A stretch of DNA of 10,283 nt from Gammaproteobacteria bacterium (GTDB taxonomy: Bacteria > Pseudomonadota > Gammaproteobacteria > GCA-001735895), in assembly GCA_024763185.1 (NCBI GenBank), contig JANTFY010000061.1, positions 1 through 10,283 on the forward strand, read 5' to 3'. The notes beneath the pieces were generated by a model that worked only from the letters and a program-made list of their open reading frames with translations, had not been told where the DNA came from and did not search any database. A program made the position numbers and the translations under genes. This document shows positions 1-7,067 of the stretch, one piece after another. Numbering within the stretch: the stretch's first letter is position 1; every line of letters starts with the position of its first letter.

Positions 1-236
1 TTTGACAAACTTGCCTTAAATTAAAAAATAATGAATGTCTGCAATAGCGATAATTATCCGATTAAATCTAGTCTTATATTTCAATTTGTCAGATCGAGTA
101 TGAATCAGTGCAGTTTAGGGTTTGTATGCACGCTTTGAAAAGATGCGCCGGCAGGAAATTTTTGTTGTACAAAGCTACCTTTCAATGCGTGTTAAAAGGA
201 CTGTCCTGGAGAAGCAACTGAAAAAGATGTATAAGG
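1..236. other. Upstream region without a recognised gene
   Basis: AT-rich sequence before the membrane-anchored protein. A TTGACA at 2-7 resembles a -35 box but no good -10 box stands at 17 bases. A small inverted repeat TTTGT-TGT-ACAAA is at 161-173. The minus-strand frame through 192-431 has no recognisable content and overlaps a better-supported gene. Confidence 0.4.
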
Positions 237-269
237 TTGCCTGTTAAAATCTTCAACGTAAAGGAAGCC

Positions 270-869
270 ATGGATACCAAGCTTATATTCATTGTCATTA
301 TTGTTCTGGCAATCATTTTTTCGGTTTTTCAAGCCAGAAAAAACAATCAAAAGAAAAGCGCCATGATGCAGCCGCTTTTGACTATTGAGGGTTTTCAACC
401 CAGTCAGCAATGGATGGGAAAGGATGGTCAATCCGGTATCGCTATTGATGAGAATAAACGGACGATAGGTTTGATTCGATACAGTGATGGAGACGTCGTG
501 ACCGGGACTTTTTCGTACAGGGATATTCTGTCGTCAGAGATTCTGGAAAATGATGAGACCCTGATTAAAACATCCAGGAAAAGCAGGGCAGGTAGAACGA
601 AAATTAGCGAATTGGGTTTGGGTGCTTCTGATTCGGAAGTAAACAGGGGGTCATGGGACATGCTCTCTCATGAAATCATCAGGAGTGTGAATTTACGAAT
701 CACCGTTGATAGCTCAACGCAGCCTTTGCATGAAATCAGCTTCATGAACATGGAAGCAAAAAAACAGGCGGTGACCTACACTCGGGCGCTGAAAAATGCA
801 AAACATTGGCAGGCTCTACTCGAAGCACTGATAAGACAAGCGGATGAGGATGATGCTAGAGGTTCTTAA
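270..869 (+). CDS. Membrane-anchored protein of an uncharacterised family
   Basis: The 199-residue protein begins with a hydrophobic segment (about residues 4-21) followed by a basic stretch (RKNNQKK), which indicates a single N-terminal membrane anchor with the rest soluble, probably cytoplasmic. I chose the ATG at 270 because AAGGA at 261-265 lies just upstream; a TTG at 237 in the same frame would put 11 polar residues before the anchor and has a poorer site. The pattern of 'ID.NKRTIGLIRYSDG', then 'FSYRDILSSEILEND', and a C-terminal 'LRITVDSSTQPLHEISF...AKHWQALLEALIRQADEDD' resembles, from memory, a widespread uncharacterised bacterial family with a small beta-rich domain (PH-like appearance) and a C-terminal helix. 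That family usually has a glycine-rich stretch in the middle; here residues 114-134 are more polar. Function is unknown. No partner gene is evident. Confidence 0.75.
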   Translation: MDTKLIFIVIIVLAIIFSVFQARKNNQKKSAMMQPLLTIEGFQPSQQWMGKDGQSGIAIDENKRTIGLIRYSDGDVVTGTFSYRDILSSEILENDETLIKTSRKSRAGRTKISELGLGASDSEVNRGSWDMLSHEIIRSVNLRITVDSSTQPLHEISFMNMEAKKQAVTYTRALKNAKHWQALLEALIRQADEDDARGS

Positions 870-1185
870 CCCGTTACAATCTTTTTGCCCATCATGCGCG
901 CGACGGTCACCTAAAATCGACAGACTCCAGATCGTGATGACAGCACGGGTTTGAGCGGTGAATTGAAAACCTGTTTAACCCGGGGGCTTTTAAAAGCCGT
1001 GTCGCCGATGAGGGCAATATGCGCGCATTTTTATCAAGGCCAGGGATTTAAGTTATCCCACCGACAAGCCGAATATTCGCAAGCAATCCTGTCCCTGTCT
1101 TTACATCAACGGCCTGCAAAATGGGAAGATGCCAAATACGGGTTAAAAGCTCACAATGACCGTTCACTAATTAAACCAGGGAGTA
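870..1185. other. Gene-poor stretch between convergent genes
   Basis: These 316 bases lie between the 3' ends of two convergent genes. A plus-strand frame stays open from a TTG at 951 to 1250, but it has no ribosome binding site, no recognisable motif, and runs 65 bases into the 3' end of the lipoprotein gene on the other strand, so I do not call it. The other frames I read carry several stops. I see no U-tract terminator for either neighbour. The one notable element is a perfect 14-base palindrome at 985-998. The stretch could be a decayed gene, but I recognise no relic. Confidence 0.5.
985..998. repeat. Perfect 14-bp palindrome
   Basis: GGCTTTTAAAAGCC reads identically on both strands. It has no loop and no flanking T run, so it is not a standard intrinsic terminator. 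It could be a protein-binding site or chance. Confidence 0.35.
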
Positions 1186-2298
1186 CTAAGGTGCTGCCGA
1201 GAAGACAATCAAATACCGACCGGTTAATGTTAGTTCGTTATCAATGCTAATAACCCCATCAGACTCGACGGTTTCGCTAATGACCAATGGCTGATTTTCA
1301 AAATCGTCACCCCAGCCATAGGCAGCGCCCCCAATCTTGCCGGATCCTTCGGCAGCCGTTTCGAATCCGATGCGCGTGATGATATCGTTATCAACGACCT
1401 CGGTATATCCGACAAAATCGATCACACCTCTGAAGTAAGTATCGATGTTATCGCCTTCGTCATCCAGCCAGCAGTGATTGTATTCCAGGCGGAAGCTGTC
1501 CGCTGGCCCCGGAACGCCATTGGCTAAGTCATCATACCAGGTGATGAAAAATCCACCCGGATTAACCGGCGGGCCATCAGGCCAACTGGCGGCGAAGGCA
1601 TCACACTGTTCATAATAATTGGTGCCAGGGTTGGTCAGGTAGTCTTCATCGATATAGGGAAACACCTGCATTGAATAGCCCGCTTGTTCAAGCATCAACT
1701 CAATGGCATTCCAACCGAGAGAAGCGATTATTTCGACATCGGAGCTTCCCGGATTCTCCATCAGGTCTTCAAACTCATTCCAGGGATAGCAGTCCGTTTC
1801 ATTGACCTGTATCTCTGTCCCTGGCAATTCATCACAATCAGTGACATCAACAAAAATACTGTCTGTACCCTGAGGCGAAATGGTCAGGCCGCCAGAGGCA
1901 GGGTTATCGGAGCCGGGAGGGTTGTATACCCATGGTGTATCCACGTTGATATCGACCCCGGAAACCGGGAGATTCGTGGATTGATCAATGATTGAAATCG
2001 AGCTGCCTACGCTGACGCTTTGTATGTCACAGATCTGAGTCACCGTGTCACAATTGACCGAACCCCGAACATTCGGCGTAGCACTCAGCGAAACCCCGTC
2101 AGTTTGCACGAGGTTGATGGCGGATGCACCACCACCTTGCAGTGTTCCACCTATCTGAAAATTATATTCTTCGAGAATAGTGAGCGTATCTTCATCATCA
2201 TTCTTGCTACTACCCCCGCCGTCGCAAGATGTGAGCAAGAAAAATAAAGGTAAAAAAAATATAAAACCAGTGACAGAAAGGAGTATTTTCTTGATCAT
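1186..2298 (-). CDS. Predicted lipoprotein, cysteine-rich, unknown function
   Basis: The 370-residue protein starts with a lipoprotein signal: MIKK, a long hydrophobic stretch, and the lipobox LLTSC with the acylated cysteine at residue 25. Asp follows at +2, which in E. coli favours retention in the inner membrane, although the rule does not hold for all bacteria. A Gly/Ser/Asp-rich linker follows (about residues 27-38). The mature part is acidic, beta-rich in appearance, and contains six further cysteines (83, 90, 155, 170, 232, 276), compatible with up to three disulfides in an extracytoplasmic protein. I do not recognise a domain. The ATG at 2298 overlaps the stop of a small upstream ORF as ATGA. 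AAGGAG at 2316-2311 lies 12 bases upstream of it, a rather long spacing. The gene is convergent with the 270-869 gene and divergent from the binding-protein gene. Confidence 0.8.
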   Translation of the reverse strand: MIKKILLSVTGFIFFLPLFFLLTSCDGGGSSKNDDEDTLTILEEYNFQIGGTLQGGGASAINLVQTDGVSLSATPNVRGSVNCDTVTQICDIQSVSVGSSISIIDQSTNLPVSGVDINVDTPWVYNPPGSDNPASGGLTISPQGTDSIFVDVTDCDELPGTEIQVNETDCYPWNEFEDLMENPGSSDVEIIASLGWNAIELMLEQAGYSMQVFPYIDEDYLTNPGTNYYEQCDAFAASWPDGPPVNPGGFFITWYDDLANGVPGPADSFRLEYNHCWLDDEGDNIDTYFRGVIDFVGYTEVVDNDIITRIGFETAAEGSGKIGGAAYGWGDDFENQPLVISETVESDGVISIDNELTLTGRYLIVFSAAP

Positions 2299-2423
2299 AA
2301 TGCCATCTCTCTCCTTAACTTTTCTTTTTTTAAATCTATAACGTCCCTGTCTTCGGGGTAATGATTTGGATCAACAACATTGGAGATAGTTTTCTCAAGT
2401 TTATGGCTGTTGAGGCTTAACAT
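2295..2423 (-). CDS. Possible 42-residue ORF overlapping the lipoprotein start
   Basis: From ATG at 2423 this frame encodes 42 residues, charged and probably helical, ending in 'DVIDLKKEKLRREMAL'. That tail is reminiscent of the C-terminal half of small YdcH/DUF465 proteins, which end in a lysine-rich helix, but the match is by eye and covers only half of that family. The stop TGA overlaps the lipoprotein ATG (ATGA, 2298-2295), an arrangement common in translationally coupled genes. Against it: no ribosome binding site is visible before 2423, and the upstream extension of the frame, to a TTG at 2537, looks non-coding. It may be a real small protein, a leader ORF or chance. Confidence 0.35.
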   Translation of the reverse strand: MLSLNSHKLEKTISNVVDPNHYPEDRDVIDLKKEKLRREMAL

Positions 2424-2503
2424 GGGATGACCAGATCGAATAAAAAAAGCGTAATTTTTTAGTCCGCATAACAGTCGAAAAAAATACGAAAAGTGGTAAA
2501 GTG

Positions 2504-2524
2504 GGCTGATCATTGTAATCAGCC
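2504..2524. promoter_or_regulatory. Inverted repeat before the binding-protein gene
   Basis: GGCTGAT and ATCAGCC form a perfect 7-bp inverted repeat separated by 7 bases, ending 19 bases before the start codon at 2544. No T run follows, so it is not an intrinsic terminator. It could be a regulator's operator in the divergent region, or a hairpin in the 5' leader. No regulator gene is adjacent. Confidence 0.4.
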
Positions 2525-2543
2525 AGGAAGCTAACAAGCCGCC

Positions 2544-3395
2544 ATGCGAAAATATACCTTTCAGCCATTCAGGGCAGCCTTTTTATTGCTTATATTATTG
2601 CCGCTGTCCTTTCCGGCCCAGGCCGTAAAACAGGCCCTGGTTTTTGGCGTGCATCCTTACCTGCACTCCACCACCTTGGTCGAGCGTTTTACGCCTCTGG
2701 TGAAATACCTGAGTGAAAAACTGGGCAGGGATATACAGATGCGTGTGGGTACCAGCTATCAGGATCATATCGATGCGTTTACCCGCGGGGAGATTGATTT
2801 TGCCTATTTTGGACCGGCACCGTTTATCAAGTTGACTGAAAACAACAAGAGTTTTCGTCCACTGGGCAGGTTGAGTTTTTCCGGTCAGGATACTTTTCGT
2901 GGAGCGATTATCGTGCACAAGGACAGCGATATAAAATCCCTGGCCGACCTGGCTGGAAAAAGCTTTGCCTTCGGAGACCCGAATTCCACCCTGAGCAGTC
3001 TGGTGCCGCGCCGCATGCTGCAGGATGCCGGCGTTGAGCTGGAGGATCTGGCGGGTTACTCCTATTTAAATAATCACCATAACGTCGCGCTCGCTGTTCT
3101 TGTCGGTAAATACGACGCGGGCGGGGTTAAAAGTGAAGTGTTTAAAAAATATCAGGCTCGCGGTTTACAGGTATTGCAATGGACACCCGAGATCCCAACG
3201 CATTTGTTTGTCGCCGGACCTGGCCTGGATGCTGCCCAGGCCGAACAGATCAGTGTCTTGCTGCAATCATTGAAAGACGACCCGCGCGCAAAAAACATCA
3301 TGCAATCCATTAAAAAAGGGACCACAGCTATTATTCCAGCTTCAATCAGTGAATATGAGGAACTGCGTAAATTGATTTCGAGGCAGGAAGGGTAA
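2544..3395 (+). CDS. PhnD-type periplasmic substrate-binding protein
   Basis: The 283-residue protein has a Sec signal peptide (basic MRK, hydrophobic core, predicted cleavage after AQA at residue 27) and a mature part typical of the PhnD/SsuA/transferrin-like class of solute-binding proteins (phosphate, phosphite, phosphonate type). Supporting stretches are an N-terminal 'LVFGVHPYLHSTTLVERFTP', 'YLSEKLG', the central 'GEIDFAYFGPAPFIKL', 'SLADLAGKSFAFGDPNSTLS' and 'ALAVLVGKYDAGGVKS'. These match the two-lobed fold in which Pro and Ser/Thr loops bind an anion. The ligand cannot be read from the sequence. ATG 2544 is the first possible start after the in-frame stop at 2532; its ribosome binding site is weak (AGGAAG about 13 bases upstream). 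The next gene begins one base after the stop and encodes a membrane protein, not an ABC permease or ATPase. This suggests, as inference, a role in sensing rather than uptake. Confidence 0.88.
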   Translation: MRKYTFQPFRAAFLLLILLPLSFPAQAVKQALVFGVHPYLHSTTLVERFTPLVKYLSEKLGRDIQMRVGTSYQDHIDAFTRGEIDFAYFGPAPFIKLTENNKSFRPLGRLSFSGQDTFRGAIIVHKDSDIKSLADLAGKSFAFGDPNSTLSSLVPRRMLQDAGVELEDLAGYSYLNNHHNVALAVLVGKYDAGGVKSEVFKKYQARGLQVLQWTPEIPTHLFVAGPGLDAAQAEQISVLLQSLKDDPRAKNIMQSIKKGTTAIIPASISEYEELRKLISRQEG

Positions 3396-3396
3396 A

Positions 3397-3975
3397 ATGA
3401 AAAAAAATTTGTATGGCTTGTTGACGTTTTCGATAGCGCTGTTATTTGGCGCGCTGCTGGTAGCGGGAAACCTGTTTGTTTACCAGTTACAGAAAAAAGA
3501 AATATTTGCCGAGTTTGAAAATGCCCAGGCGACCGAATTGAAGCTGTTGGAGCAGTTTGCGCGTGAGGGTCTGATTACGCAAAATTACGCGCTGATCGAA
3601 TGGTTCTTTCAGCAGTGGGGTCAGGAATACAATAAAGTGGTGTCGCTCAGCCTGCATAGCCAGCAGGGATATTCCCTGATCAACTATCAGCGGGCTGTTG
3701 CTGCCGAGTCCGACATGCTGGTCAGTAGCAAAAGAATAAAATTACACGATGGAATTTACCATCTCAAAATGAGTAGCGATACCGTTGGATTGGAGCGCAA
3801 GCTGGATAGCCTGTTGGTGCAGCTTTTTATGGTGACGGTAGGCACTACCATGTTATTGGTCATCTTGCTCTGGTTTGTTTTTCAGACGGTTGTGATGCGT
3901 CATTTACAACATGAAGGCAAAAGGCGTCTTCAGGTTGAGCGTAAACTGGCGTCTATGGAAGCAGGCGAAGATTAA
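3397..3975 (+). CDS. Two-helix membrane sensor-like protein, no output domain
   Basis: The 192-residue protein has a transmembrane helix at about residues 7-29, an extracytoplasmic region of about 110 residues, and a second helix at about 144-166, then a short charged cytoplasmic tail (RHLQHEGKRRLQVERKLAS). This is the layout of the input half of histidine kinases, chemoreceptors and diguanylate cyclases, with a helical stretch 'LKLLEQFAREGLITQNYALI' followed by a mixed strand region, as in single-domain periplasmic sensors. No HAMP, kinase or GGDEF domain follows: the frame ends at TAA 3973. The start is well supported by AGGAAGG at 3385-3391, and it lies one base after the upstream stop, so co-translation is likely. 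It may dock the secreted binding protein and signal through an unlinked partner, or be a truncated receptor. Its stop shares TTAA with the recQ stop. Confidence 0.75.
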   Translation: MKKNLYGLLTFSIALLFGALLVAGNLFVYQLQKKEIFAEFENAQATELKLLEQFAREGLITQNYALIEWFFQQWGQEYNKVVSLSLHSQQGYSLINYQRAVAAESDMLVSSKRIKLHDGIYHLKMSSDTVGLERKLDSLLVQLFMVTVGTTMLLVILLWFVFQTVVMRHLQHEGKRRLQVERKLASMEAGED

Positions 3976-6104
3976 TGGATGTAAAGGCTGGCTTTAACAC
4001 AATGTAAAATGTGATAGTCGTACCGGCCTTGCAGTGATTCAAAGATAGTTTTTAAGCTGAAAGACTCTTCGTCTATGCCCATCTCCATGGCATAAATAAT
4101 TTCATCCAGTTGCGGCTTTTCAAGATCGATCACCTCGTCGAGTTCAACTGTACCTGCTTCAATGGCTGCTGCCAGATGGTTGTAGACGGTGTTGGTCGTC
4201 AGTTCCCTGTCGTGTGCAATCTGTTCAACCGTCAAACCTTGCTTGAATGACTGTAGGGTCTGGTTGACGGTATTGCTGAGCAGGTTATCGAGGGTTGGGT
4301 CGAGAGGAAACTGTTGAACAATACGGATCAGGTCGGCGCCATACAGTTGCAATTTTTTACTGCCGATACCGCTAATGTGCTCCAGTTGTGCCAGTGAGTC
4401 GGGACGTACCCTGCACAGCTCATGCAGGGTTTTATCGTGCAGTATGACATAGGGGGGTACGCCCTGTTGTTCCGCCAGTTGCCTGCGATGTTCGCGCAGG
4501 GCTTCAAACAACGGCTGGTCGGCCAGTCGCATGTTTTTATGGGCGCTTTTTTCCTTCGCGCTGCCGCTTTCCTTCTTGGTGGACAGGTGTTTTCGCAGTT
4601 GCAGTTTTTGTTCTCCGCGTAGCAGGGGTTTGCAGCTGGCATCCAGTTTGAGGGCACCGTAACTGTCGACGTCACTGATGACATAACCGGCCGCAATCAA
4701 CTGGCGAAAGATGCTGTGCCATTCGGTATGGGACAGGAAGTCACCGATACCGAACGTGCTGACCTTGTCGTGTTTATTGTGCCGGATTCGTTCATGGTCT
4801 TTTCCCAGGAGGACATCGATGACATAGTTAACCCCGAAGCGCTGCCCGGTGCGGTAGACACAGGACAGGGCCATACGTGAGGCCTCGGTTGCATCCCAGG
4901 TTTCAGGCGGATTTTTGCAATTGTCACAATGGCCACAGGGCTGTTCGAGTGTTTCAGCAAAATAATTCAGAATAGTCTGGCGTCGGCAGTGGGTTTGTTC
5001 GCACAAGCCCAGCATGGCTTCGAGTTTATGGTGCACATTGCGCTTGTGACTTTCATCGGCATCGCTGTCCTGGCTCATCTGGCGCAAGGTAATGATGTCC
5101 TGTAGGCCATAGGCCAGCCAGGCGTTGGCGGGTAAACCATCACGACCGGCACGCCCGGTTTCCTGGTAGTAGGATTCAATATTTTTGGGCAAATTCATAT
5201 GCGCGACAAAGCGTACATCCGGTTTATCGATACCCATACCGAAAGCGATGGTGGCGACAATAATGACGCCTTCCTGTTGCAGGAACTGGCGCTGATGCGA
5301 AGCGCGCACTTCCTTGTCCAGCCCGGCATGGTAGGGCAAGGCCAGGCGCCCCTTTTCGGACAACCAGGCCGCCGTGTTTTCCACCTGCTTGCGCGACAGG
5401 CAATAAACGATACCGGCATCATTGGCGTGGTTTCTGGATATAAAGTTCCAGAGTCGTTGGCGGTTATTATTGCCTTCGGAAATCTGGTAAAAGATGTTGG
5501 GTCGGTCAAAACTGTGGATAAATTTTCGCGCTTGTTGCAGGTTTAACTGCTGTTCAATTTCAGCACGCGTGCGTTTGTCGGCAGTGGCAGTCAAGGCTAT
5601 ACGCGGTATGTCCGGAAACAGGTCATGCAGACGGTACAGGTTTTGGTAATCACGCCGGAAATCATGCCCCCATTGCGACACGCAATGGGCTTCGTCAATC
5701 GCGAACAGGGCGATCGTGCATTGTTGCAACAGTTGCAGAAAGTCATCGGTCATAGCGCGTTCCGGTGCGACGTACAATAAATCGAGTTCGTTGTTGAGAA
5801 GCTGCTGGCGCACGCGGTGCTGCTCTTCGGCGGACTGGGTGGAATTTAAAAAAGCCGCGTTAACGCCGTTTTGTGCCAGGGCGTCGACCTGGTCCTGCAT
5901 CAGTGCAATCAGCGGTGAGATAACGATGCCCACACCGGGTCGTGCGATGGCCGGTATCTGGTAGCAAATGGATTTTCCACCGCCGGTTGGCATCAGCACC
6001 AGGGCATCTTGCCCGTTGATCAGCGTGTCCACAATGTCCTGTTGCTGGAAACGAAAGGCGTCGTAACCAAAACGATTGTGTAGAATATCCAGGGCTTGAG
6101 ACAT
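3972..6104 (-). CDS. recQ: RecQ ATP-dependent DNA helicase
   Basis: This 710-residue protein unwinds DNA 3' to 5' with ATP in recombination and replication-fork repair. Visible motifs: motif 0 (FRFQQQDI, 17-24), Walker A GGGKS with Lys44, the DEAH box at 137-140, TATAD at 172-176, motif V (VATIAFGMGIDKPDV) and motif VI (YYQETGRAGRDG, with the arginine finger). The zinc-binding cysteines are C373, C390, C393 and C396, followed by the winged-helix RQC region. An HRDC domain lies at about 525-600. E. coli RecQ is about 609 residues; the extra roughly 100 residues here form a C-terminal helix-turn-helix region (about 608-700, 'LTVEQIAHDRELTTNTVYNHL') of the type found in some other RecQ proteins. 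No strong ribosome binding site precedes ATG 6104; an AAGG lies about 14 bases upstream. The gene is divergent from the YchJ-like gene. Confidence 0.96.
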   Translation of the reverse strand: MSQALDILHNRFGYDAFRFQQQDIVDTLINGQDALVLMPTGGGKSICYQIPAIARPGVGIVISPLIALMQDQVDALAQNGVNAAFLNSTQSAEEQHRVRQQLLNNELDLLYVAPERAMTDDFLQLLQQCTIALFAIDEAHCVSQWGHDFRRDYQNLYRLHDLFPDIPRIALTATADKRTRAEIEQQLNLQQARKFIHSFDRPNIFYQISEGNNNRQRLWNFISRNHANDAGIVYCLSRKQVENTAAWLSEKGRLALPYHAGLDKEVRASHQRQFLQQEGVIIVATIAFGMGIDKPDVRFVAHMNLPKNIESYYQETGRAGRDGLPANAWLAYGLQDIITLRQMSQDSDADESHKRNVHHKLEAMLGLCEQTHCRRQTILNYFAETLEQPCGHCDNCKNPPETWDATEASRMALSCVYRTGQRFGVNYVIDVLLGKDHERIRHNKHDKVSTFGIGDFLSHTEWHSIFRQLIAAGYVISDVDSYGALKLDASCKPLLRGEQKLQLRKHLSTKKESGSAKEKSAHKNMRLADQPLFEALREHRRQLAEQQGVPPYVILHDKTLHELCRVRPDSLAQLEHISGIGSKKLQLYGADLIRIVQQFPLDPTLDNLLSNTVNQTLQSFKQGLTVEQIAHDRELTTNTVYNHLAAAIEAGTVELDEVIDLEKPQLDEIIYAMEMGIDEESFSLKTIFESLQGRYDYHILHCVKASLYIH

Positions 6105-6139
6105 GGTGATATAGTTGGCCTTTTTTGAGAATGCGGAAA

Positions 6140-6592
6140 ATGAACTGTCCTTGTCAATCCGGTGAGACGTACGAAAACTGCTGTGGACGTTTTATATCAC
6201 ATCAGACAAGGGCTGAAAATGCCCGGCAGTTGATGCGTTCAAGATTCACGGCCCATGTGCTGAAAGATACGGCTTATCTGAGTGAAACCTGGCACCCTGA
6301 TTATCGTCCGCCAAGCCTGCAGCTTGAAGACAGGGTTCAATGGATCAGGCTGGATATTATTAATTTTTGCGAACAGGGAGAAACTGCCGAGGTGGAGTTT
6401 GAGGCGCTGTTCATCGAGGGCGACCGGGTCGATGCCTTGCACGAAAAAAGTCGCTTTGTTTTAGAGCAGGGGCATTGGTTTTACACCAATGGAGAGATGC
6501 TGGAAGCCACCCGCAAGCCGTGGAAGCCGGGGCGTAACAGTCGCTGTCCCTGCGGCAGTGGTTTGAAGTTCAAACGCTGTTGCGCAAAGTAG
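6140..6592 (+). CDS. ychJ: YchJ/UPF0225 family protein with two SEC-C motifs
   Basis: The 150-residue protein opens with MNCPCQSGETYENCC and closes with RCPCGSGLKFKRCCAK. These are two SEC-C zinc-binding motifs (CPCxSG...CC) like the one at the C-terminus of SecA. Between them is the family's small central domain, with 'LMRSRFTAHVLKDTAYLSETWHP' and 'KSRFVLEQGHWFYTNGE', and the length matches E. coli YchJ (about 152). The biochemical role of the family is not established. Three in-frame starts exist: TTG 6125, ATG 6131 and ATG 6140. I chose 6140 because GAGA at 6127-6130 is well spaced for it and because the family normally begins only a few residues before the first cysteine. Only 35 bases separate it from the recQ start on the other strand. 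Confidence 0.92.
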   Translation: MNCPCQSGETYENCCGRFISHQTRAENARQLMRSRFTAHVLKDTAYLSETWHPDYRPPSLQLEDRVQWIRLDIINFCEQGETAEVEFEALFIEGDRVDALHEKSRFVLEQGHWFYTNGEMLEATRKPWKPGRNSRCPCGSGLKFKRCCAK

Positions 6593-6610
6593 TTTTATTC
6601 GATCCGGCTA

Positions 6611-7018
6611 TTATTCGAAGTAAGGAAATATCTTGTTTTCTTCAAACTCGATGCGGTCACACACCATCTTGAACATGTCTTTGGATTCATCGACATATTC
6701 GGCATGATCCTTTTCACTGTGCGGTTTACGACACCAGTCACGTTTGTATTCTCCGAAGATCCGTTTTAGTTCCTGGGTGTTGCCGAGAAAGTGATCAGCC
6801 ACCTGGTCGGCTTCCTGGGTATGCTTTTTAAGCAGGTCGCGATAAATCGAACGATCTTCATGAACCAGGTGGGCATTGACGCGCTCAACAAAGCGATCGA
6901 TCAATTCGCAAACGATGGAATTTCGTCTCAGGCTGTACTGGTCTACAGAGACGTTAAGAATATTGCAGAGGTCTTTTATTTCTGCATTTTCAGAGCGAAA
7001 TTCTTCTAGTGGTATCAT
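6611..7018 (-). CDS. Hemerythrin-like (HHE) domain protein
   Basis: The 135-residue all-helical protein looks like a single bacterial hemerythrin-like domain, a four-helix bundle that usually carries a di-iron centre binding oxygen, nitric oxide or acting in redox sensing. Key stretches are 'AHLVHEDRSIYRDLL' (H50, H53, E54) and the C-terminal 'DRIEFEENKIFPYFE' (E126, E127), matching the 'HL..ED..LYP.L' and 'RI..EE..LYP' signatures of one subfamily. The position in helix 1 where a His ligand is usual reads N11 (SENAEIKDL), and I see no replacement His close by, so metal binding may be altered. ATG 7018 is preceded by AAGGA (7029-7025), which supports the start. It lies in the same direction as the MocR-type gene, 80 bases downstream of it, so co-transcription is possible, though a repeat-rich stretch separates them. 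Confidence 0.8.
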   Translation of the reverse strand: MIPLEEFRSENAEIKDLCNILNVSVDQYSLRRNSIVCELIDRFVERVNAHLVHEDRSIYRDLLKKHTQEADQVADHFLGNTQELKRIFGEYKRDWCRKPHSEKDHAEYVDESKDMFKMVCDRIEFEENKIFPYFE

Positions 7019-7067
7019 TGGGTGTCCTTAAAGCGAGTGATTATCGCCCGTAATTTATCACGCACGC

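Noticed and set aside
1..30. TTGACA promoter at the very start
   Set aside because: The -35 hexamer is perfect but the sequence 17 bases later (AAAATA) is not a good -10 box.
951..1250. Plus-strand open frame of 99 codons
   Set aside because: TTG start without a ribosome binding site, no recognisable sequence, and antisense overlap with the end of a well-supported lipoprotein gene.
2424..2537. Longer form of the small ORF, beginning with TTG at 2537
   Set aside because: The added residues are an unconvincing aromatic and hydrophobic mix, there is no ribosome binding site, and the region is the promoter space of the divergent gene.
4328..5509. Several open frames on both strands inside recQ
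   Set aside because: They are out-of-frame shadows of a helicase whose motifs are all in order in one frame.
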